A stretch of 64,000 bases of DNA from JAJPXC01 sp964520525. Its GTDB lineage: Bacteria; Bacteroidota; Bacteroidia; Bacteroidales; Muribaculaceae. Of the stretch, positions 59,574 to 64,000 are shown piece after piece (positions within the stretch are counted from its first letter, which is position 1; every line of letters begins with the position of its first letter). The stretch spans positions 1 to 64,000 of the forward strand of contig CAZFNR010000005.1 in the NCBI GenBank assembly GCA_964520525.1, read 5' to 3'. Below the pieces are notes generated by a model that made no database searches, had not been told where the DNA came from, and saw only the letters and a list, made by a program, of their open reading frames with translations. The translations under genes were made by a program, and so were the position numbers.

Positions 59574-60617
59574 TTATCGGAAGATGAACATTCTGGTGGG
59601 TTCAAACCGCGGGAGTGCCATTACTTGGATTTGCGCCTCGCGCGATTCGATGCTGTCGGAGCCGTCACCGACTACCACTCCTTTTGCCTGCAACGCGTTT
59701 TTCATGGTTGCGGTGGCTTTCTCGGGAGTGTTGTTGTCGTGGCTCAGGTGGCACAAGAACACATGGGTCAGCCGAGGGGAGTAGATGGAGGCTATGTAGG
59801 CGGCGGCGTCTACATTGTCGAGGTGTCCGTTGTCGGCGAGTATGCGGGCTTTCAGGTATTCGGGGTAATGACCTGCGATAAGCATCTCCTTGTCGTAGTT
59901 GCTCTCGATTATGATGTATCGCGCCTGACGCATATAGAAGTCGGCTCTTTGGCTTACGCAGCCGAGGTCGGTGGCGACGGCGAATGTGTGGGTGCCGTGT
60001 TCGATGAAAAATCCGGCATTGTCCGAGCCGTCGTGTTGTACCTCGAAGGCTGTCAGCTTGAAGTCGCCGATATTGAAGGGGATTTCTTTGTAAATGGGTT
60101 TGTGGTAGTCTTTTATGCGTCGCGAGATGTTGTGGCGTCGCAGTATGCCGTTGAATGCCTTGGGGGTGCAGTAGAGTGCCATGTGAGGGTTGCGCCTGAG
60201 TAGGCAGTAGGCATATCTCACGTGGTCGCCATGGTCGTGGGTTAGTATGATTCCGGCTATTTTTTCGGTCGTGATTCCGTGTCTCCGCAATTCGGGCAAT
60301 ATATTCGCGGGGTCGACTCCGGCGTCGATTAGAAAGCCTCCGTTGTCATCGCCGATAAACGCGCAGTTGCCGCTGCTGCCGCTGCCAAACGAGATGAATT
60401 TCAACTTGCTGCCGCCGGTGATGGCTTGCAACGGCTCGACGGTGTTGTCGGCTGCCACCTCCGACTTTTCTATGCCGCCGCTCAACATCACGCGTGTGGC
60501 GTGCTTTTTGATTGAGGGGTGGATGGGCAGTTCCTCCCGGGTCATGTCGATTTCAAATTCGTCGAAAAGTCCCGGTAGAGATTCGTTGATTGTCGGTCTG
60601 CGTTTGTATTTAGGCAT
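59574..60617 (-). CDS. MBL-fold metallo-hydrolase (YycJ/WalJ-like) with N-terminal extension
   Basis: 347 residues. The metallo-beta-lactamase domain begins near residue 72 ('KFISFGSGSSGNCAFIGDD') and has the zinc motif 'LTHDHGDHV', then 'HDGSDNAGFFIEHG' and 'LGCVSQRADF'. YycJ/WalJ proteins are 5'-3' exonuclease-like enzymes in some bacteria. The first 70 residues ('MPKYKRRPTINESLPGLFDE') are unlike the family and of unknown function, but the frame and ATG are intact. It lies 30 bases upstream of the glycosyltransferase gene. Confidence 0.88.
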   Translation of the reverse strand: MPKYKRRPTINESLPGLFDEFEIDMTREELPIHPSIKKHATRVMLSGGIEKSEVAADNTVEPLQAITGGSKLKFISFGSGSSGNCAFIGDDNGGFLIDAGVDPANILPELRRHGITTEKIAGIILTHDHGDHVRYAYCLLRRNPHMALYCTPKAFNGILRRHNISRRIKDYHKPIYKEIPFNIGDFKLTAFEVQHDGSDNAGFFIEHGTHTFAVATDLGCVSQRADFYMRQARYIIIESNYDKEMLIAGHYPEYLKARILADNGHLDNVDAAAYIASIYSPRLTHVFLCHLSHDNNTPEKATATMKNALQAKGVVVGDGSDSIESREAQIQVMALPRFEPTRMFIFR

Positions 60618-60630
60618 TTTGATTTATTGG

Positions 60631-61365
60631 TCAACTGAACAGGAGGAAAATCGCCGGTCTCTTGTCGAAGTCATATTTTGACTTGCACCATGAGGCTATG
60701 TTTTTTGTTGTAATCGAGGCTTGAGGCGCGGTCACGTCGCACGCTACGCAAAGCAGCAAATCGCCGGGCAGGGTTGCGCAGAGTTCGGCGACCATGCGGT
60801 TGTTGCGATATGGTGTCTCGATGAAAATCTGGGTCTGTCGCTCCCGGGCTATCCGTGAGCGCATTTCGCGCAGTTTTGCCGCGCGTTCACCTTTTTCCCG
60901 CGGGAGGTAACCGTTGAACGCGAAACTCTGTCCGTTGAAGCCTGAGCCCATAAGCCCGAGCAGAATGCTCGACGGCCCGACGAGGGGGTAGACGGTGTAT
61001 CCTCGCCGCTGGGCGATAGCGACGATGTCGGCTCCGGGGTCGGCGATGGCCGGGCATCCCGCTTCGGAAATCACACCCATAGGGTGGCCTTGGGCGAGAG
61101 GGTCGAGCATCGGTGCTATCTCGTCGGGTCGTGTGTGCTCGTCGAGGGTTTGGAATGAGAGCGAGTCGATGTCGATTGAGCGGTCGCATTGGCGCAGAAA
61201 TCGTCTTGCCGAGCGTACGTTCTCAACGATGAAGTGTCGGATGCCGGTTATCAGTTTGAGGTTGAGGGGCGGCAGCACGTTGTCGAGAGGCGCGTCGCTA
61301 AGCGTCACCGGGAACAGGTATAGTCCGACGGCGGGTTTCTCTGCGGTTGTTGGCTCTTGATTCAC
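60631..61365 (-). CDS. Tetrapyrrole-methylase-family protein (RsmI-like)
   Basis: About 244 residues from a GTG at 61365 (VNQEPTTAEK); the longer ATG at 61446 lies beyond the promoter and within a terminator, so it is unlikely. It is a SAM-dependent TP-methylase related to RsmI, which 2'-O-methylates C1402 of 16S rRNA. Seen are 'GLYLFPVTLSDAPLDNVLPP', 'GVISEAGCPAIADPGADIV', 'VGPSSILLGLMGSGFNG' and 'FIETPYRNNRMVAEL'. Compared with RsmI the N-terminal 'LYLVATPIGN' is altered, so this is the variant common in Bacteroidetes. It shares a modified nucleotide target class with RsmH. Confidence 0.85.
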   Translation of the reverse strand: MNQEPTTAEKPAVGLYLFPVTLSDAPLDNVLPPLNLKLITGIRHFIVENVRSARRFLRQCDRSIDIDSLSFQTLDEHTRPDEIAPMLDPLAQGHPMGVISEAGCPAIADPGADIVAIAQRRGYTVYPLVGPSSILLGLMGSGFNGQSFAFNGYLPREKGERAAKLREMRSRIARERQTQIFIETPYRNNRMVAELCATLPGDLLLCVACDVTAPQASITTKNIASWCKSKYDFDKRPAIFLLFS

Positions 61366-61370
61366 GATGG

Positions 61371-61378
61371 CAAAGATA
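61371..61378 (-). promoter_or_regulatory. Promoter -7 box of the RsmI-like gene
   Basis: TATCTTTG on the minus strand, five bases before the proposed GTG start, which suggests a nearly leaderless transcript. It supports the GTG at 61365 over the longer ATG. Confidence 0.5.
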
Positions 61379-61400
61379 ATTATAAAATCGCTAATATGAG

Positions 61401-61442
61401 CACAAGAAAAGGGCCGATTTTGAAATCGGCCCTTTTCTTGTG
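61401..61442 (-). terminator. Strong intrinsic terminator after the PpiD-type gene
   Basis: A perfect 20-bp inverted repeat (61401-61420 and 61423-61442) with a two-base apex. Its core is AAAAGGGCCGATTT, and T-rich arms on both strands follow the GC core. It can work in both directions but lies 36 bases after the stop of the foldase gene. Confidence 0.9.
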
Positions 61443-61478
61443 CCACACGGGGGCTACCCCGTGACGGTAGTGTTTTTT

Positions 61479-63560
61479 TTATTTGCGATAGAATTTCTGT
61501 ATGCGGTTGTCGACTTTCGTTTTGCCGCGCAGTATGGCGGGGAAGTTGCGCGAGAGTGCGTCAACGCCTTGGCTGCGGTTGAACGATGCTTGGGCGTTGG
61601 CCTCATCGTAGGGCAGGCCGCTCTTTTCCACGTCAAGCACTTGGAAGACGATAACCGAGTTGTTGCCTTTGAACGGGCCGTTGAGCGCGCCCGGGTTAGA
61701 GGCTGACACGCGTCCGACGAGCGCGGGCTCGGCGGTGAAGAATCCCATCACGCGGGGTTGGCCGAACGTTACTTGGGTGGTGTCGACTTTTGACTCCATC
61801 AGTGACGCGTAGTCATAGACGGTTTTTCCTTTGTCTTGGTAGTCGGCGAGGAGCTTAGAGGCTTTTTTCTCTTTGAGGGCTTCCTCTGAGAGGTATTTGT
61901 TGACGTTGGTGTCGGTCATCGGGAGATAATCGCCGTCGTAGATGTCTTTGACAGCCACAGCAAACAGGTGGGTGTTGCGGTCGTCGCGGAAGATTGGCGA
62001 CACTTCGCCTTTCTTGGCTTCCATAGCCCAGTTAACGCCTTCGCGGGTTTCGGGGACGTTGTTGAGGGAGAGTGACGATGTGGTCAGCTCGGCGGGGAAG
62101 CAGTTGTAGTTGGCGGCGGGAGCGTTCTCGGCGAATTTGGCTGATGTGTTGTTTGCGTTGAGGTATTTGCTCAGGTCGCCTTCAAGAGTGTGGAGAGTGG
62201 CGGTTGAAGGTTCGATTGTGTAGGTTATCTCAGCGAAGTCGTAGGTGGTGACGGGGGCTTTGCGTGTCTTGACGCGCATCACGCGGTATTGCTGCGCTCC
62301 TGCCATGGTGTCGAGAGCTACGTATTGTCCCTGGGCTGCTGAGGCGAGTTGGTCTTTCATTGTGCCGAGCTGTGGGTCGAGGAGTGAAATCCAGAGGCTG
62401 TCCTGGGCTGCGGCGATGGTGCCTGCGGCAAGCATATCTGATGCCTTGGCTCCGTTGTTGAGTGCGTTTATGATTGAGTCGCGGTGGGCGATGTCGCCTT
62501 CGACAACTGCGAAGTCGAGGTTCACTGAGTCAACCTGGCTTGAGATGTTGAGGAGTTTCACGATGGTGTAGGTGTCATTTTGGAACGAAACTATCTGCAC
62601 TCCATCAGTCGACATCGTGTCGATGGCTGATTTGATGGCGCCGTTGGTTATGCGGCTTTTGGGGAGCTGGAGTTGGTTGACGCCGAAGTTTACGTTGCCG
62701 TTGATGCCTTCGGTCCCGGGCTGGGTGCGTAGTGCGGCGATGGCGTTCTCGACTTCTGTCGTGGCTGCGGCGCGGTCGTCGGCTGATGGTGTCACGTTGA
62801 CAACGATGTAGTCAACCATGCGGCGCGGCTCGTCGAGACGGAACATATTGCGGTGTTTGTCATACTGGGCTTTGATGTCGGCTTCGTTGACGGGGAAATC
62901 TTCATCCTTGAGGGTCGAAAGGTCTTTCTTGGCGTAGAGTATGCGCGAAGTAGCGGCGTTCTCGTCGTAGTAGCTTTTTGAGTCGAGGGTGTTAGCGGTC
63001 AGCGTCCCCATGAACAGGTTGCCGAATTTCTGTTGGCGCAGCATCTCGACGGTGCTTTTCTCCAATTCGAGCCATAAGGTTTTCAGTTGCTGAGCGTTTT
63101 CGGGGGCTATGCCGTATTTGGAGGGGTTGAAAGCTGCGTCGTAGAAGCTGTCGGGGGTGTCGAAGCCGTATTGACGGGCCTGGTTTGCCACTGACGGGAG
63201 TGCGTTGGGGCCGGTCATGGCGGCTGACAGTTCAGAGTCGGTGACAACGATTCCGAGCATATCGAGCTCCTCGTTCATCAGGGTTTCATAAATCATTTGG
63301 TCGAGGACCTGTTGCTGGATAGGAGCGATGTCGACATCGGGGTATCCCTGCTGTTGGCGGGCATTGCGCATCTGCTCGACGCGAGAGCTAAATTCGTTGA
63401 TGTCGATTTTGTGGCCGTCGACTTTTGCGAGGGTTGTCGGGTCGCTGAAGAATGAGCGGCCGGAGGTGAGGAAGTCACCGAGGATGAATGCAAGAAGGGC
63501 CACAATGATGATAGTGAAAAGAAGGGCCGATTTGCTTCGGATTTTTTCTAATGTTGCCAT
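61479..63560 (-). CDS. Periplasmic peptidyl-prolyl isomerase, SurA/PpiD type
   Basis: 693 residues. One N-terminal membrane helix (about 12-32, 'LLFTIIIVALLAFILGDFL') anchors it in the inner membrane, as in PpiD. A SurA-like N-terminal chaperone region follows ('IDINEFSSRVEQMRNARQQQ', 'QQVLDQMIYETLMNEELDML'), then parvulin-related modules (about 215-320 and 330-450) and a long C-terminal region with an 'VIVFQVLDVEKSG' strand. It probably helps fold exported and outer-membrane proteins. It is divergent from the M15 peptidase gene. Confidence 0.9.
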   Translation of the reverse strand: MATLEKIRSKSALLFTIIIVALLAFILGDFLTSGRSFFSDPTTLAKVDGHKIDINEFSSRVEQMRNARQQQGYPDVDIAPIQQQVLDQMIYETLMNEELDMLGIVVTDSELSAAMTGPNALPSVANQARQYGFDTPDSFYDAAFNPSKYGIAPENAQQLKTLWLELEKSTVEMLRQQKFGNLFMGTLTANTLDSKSYYDENAATSRILYAKKDLSTLKDEDFPVNEADIKAQYDKHRNMFRLDEPRRMVDYIVVNVTPSADDRAAATTEVENAIAALRTQPGTEGINGNVNFGVNQLQLPKSRITNGAIKSAIDTMSTDGVQIVSFQNDTYTIVKLLNISSQVDSVNLDFAVVEGDIAHRDSIINALNNGAKASDMLAAGTIAAAQDSLWISLLDPQLGTMKDQLASAAQGQYVALDTMAGAQQYRVMRVKTRKAPVTTYDFAEITYTIEPSTATLHTLEGDLSKYLNANNTSAKFAENAPAANYNCFPAELTTSSLSLNNVPETREGVNWAMEAKKGEVSPIFRDDRNTHLFAVAVKDIYDGDYLPMTDTNVNKYLSEEALKEKKASKLLADYQDKGKTVYDYASLMESKVDTTQVTFGQPRVMGFFTAEPALVGRVSASNPGALNGPFKGNNSVIVFQVLDVEKSGLPYDEANAQASFNRSQGVDALSRNFPAILRGKTKVDNRIQKFYRK

Positions 63561-63636
63561 TTATTATTGTTGGTTTTTTTGATTATTATCTTTTTAAGGC
63601 GGTTTTCGCTATGCTTTTCGTAGGCTTTTTAGCGCA

Positions 63637-63667
63637 CAAAGATACATTTTTTTGTAATAATGTCAAA
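63637..63667 (-). promoter_or_regulatory. Promoter of the PpiD-type gene
   Basis: On the minus strand: TTTG (plus 63664-63667), 19 bases, TATCTTTG (63637-63644), a consensus promoter. It is back-to-back with the phage-type promoter C. Confidence 0.75.
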
Positions 63668-63673
63668 GTGGAA

Positions 63674-63717
63674 GGCTTAAAAACGCATCAATAGTTTTTC
63701 GGCTGGGGGTAATTTTG
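63674..63717 (+). promoter_or_regulatory. Promoter C of the M15 peptidase gene, phage-type
   Basis: GGCTTAAAAACGCA (63674-63687), 22 bases ending GGGGG, then TAATTTTG (63710-63717). It shares the AAAAACGCA core, the G-run and the -7 box with promoters A and B, with a gap of 22 instead of 23 bases. The upstream half of the 19-bp element is less well kept (GGC only). Confidence 0.55.
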
Positions 63718-63731
63718 CGCAAAAACAGGTG

Positions 63732-64000
63732 ATGAATATGAAATATTTCAGTATTGATGAGCTGATTCGCAGCTCGGTAGCGTCGTCCCGCGGAATCGAC
63801 AACACTCCGCCGGCTGAAGTGGTGGAAAACCTTACCCTGCTGGTGTCGCGGGTGCTTGACCCGGCTCGCGAGGCGCTAAACGCTCCTATCACCGTCAACA
63901 GCGGTTACCGCTGCCCTGAGCTTAACCGCGCCGTCGGCGGAGTTCCGTCGAGTTATCACCGGTGTGGACGGGCGGCTGATTTGACGGTCGGCTCGGTGGC
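63732..64000 (+). CDS. Peptidase M15-type (D-Ala-D-Ala carboxypeptidase-like) protein, partial
   Basis: The frame is open from ATG at 63732 (MNMKYFSIDELIRS) to the right edge, 89 codons seen. The pattern 'FSIDELIRSSVASSRGIDN', 'ENLTLLVSRVLDPAREAL', 'ITVNSGYRCPELNRAVGG' and 'SSYHRCGRAADLTV' fits the peptidase M15_3 family; the last holds the zinc-binding His and Asp. Such enzymes cut peptidoglycan stem peptides and are common as phage lysins in Bacteroidales. A second ATG two codons on is possible. The promoter resembles those of the capsid and portal operons. Confidence 0.85.
   Translation, partial: MNMKYFSIDELIRSSVASSRGIDNTPPAEVVENLTLLVSRVLDPAREALNAPITVNSGYRCPELNRAVGGVPSSYHRCGRAADLTVGSV

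Noticed and set aside
1..64000. tRNA or rRNA genes
   Set aside because: The few intergenic intervals were read on both strands. No cloverleaf with a GTTCRA loop and no rRNA-like sequence was recognised; a covariance search was not possible here.

Overview
The window looks like chromosomal DNA of a Bacteroidales bacterium, most likely of the Muribaculaceae (S24-7) type. This rests on three things: promoters of the Bacteroidetes form (TTTG, about 19 bases, TAnnTTTG) before many genes; secreted proteins with the C-terminal 'NLQGIRI' tail typical of the order; and a fused-order dcw cluster with DAP-type MurE and a PASTA-bearing FtsI. Genus-level placement is inference. Most of the window is moderately GC-rich and densely coded; one stretch (about 24.4-29.1 kb) is clearly AT-richer.

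Layout. 1-8.6 kb: phage-type structural genes (major capsid protein running off the left edge, an acidic small protein before it, then further right two small proteins, a portal protein and a putative connector), but interrupted by a block of ordinary host genes (gtrA-like, TRIC-type channel, nth, pheS) plus a vsr-type nuclease. 8.8-24.2 kb: a secreted GH10-like protein, folK, infB, nusA, rimP, a TonB/ExbD/ExbB energy-transduction set, pdxJ, an ACT-like protein with NAD kinase, and polA. 24.4-29.1 kb: accessory hotspot. 29.3-37.6 kb: a tripartite RND efflux operon with an LpxA-like acyltransferase, a TIGR02757-type protein and a SemiSWEET transporter. 37.6-41.6 kb: a two-domain ABC ATPase, menA, and a single-chain AAA+DUF4435 protein. 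41.6-56.8 kb: the division and cell-wall cluster on the minus strand (rsmH, ftsL-like, ftsI, murE, mraY, murD, ftsW, murG, murC, ftsQ, ftsA, ftsZ), which makes lipid II from UDP-MurNAc precursors and builds the septum. 57-63.6 kb: a small membrane protein, an epimerase, a glycosyltransferase, a metallo-hydrolase, an RsmI-like methylase and a periplasmic SurA/PpiD-type foldase. 63.7 kb to the end: an M15-type peptidase running off the right edge.

Two systems stand out. First, the three phage-type loci (capsid at the left edge, portal at 8.6 kb, M15 peptidase at 63.7 kb) are separated by housekeeping genes yet share an unusual promoter. It has a TAATTTTG box preceded by a G-run and, 22-23 bases upstream, an AAAACGCA-centred element. 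For the capsid and portal loci the upstream element is 18/19 identical at identical spacing. This suggests a dispersed, co-regulated, phage-derived system such as a gene-transfer-agent-like particle, or the scattered remains of one prophage.

Second, in the accessory hotspot a DUF3800 protein gene converges on a predicted small RNA of about 105 nt with a textbook promoter and terminator. The pair is enclosed by perfect 39-bp direct repeats. Immediately next to it, a three-gene AT-rich operon of secreted proteins is enclosed by perfect 19-bp direct repeats, so two repeat-bounded modules sit side by side.
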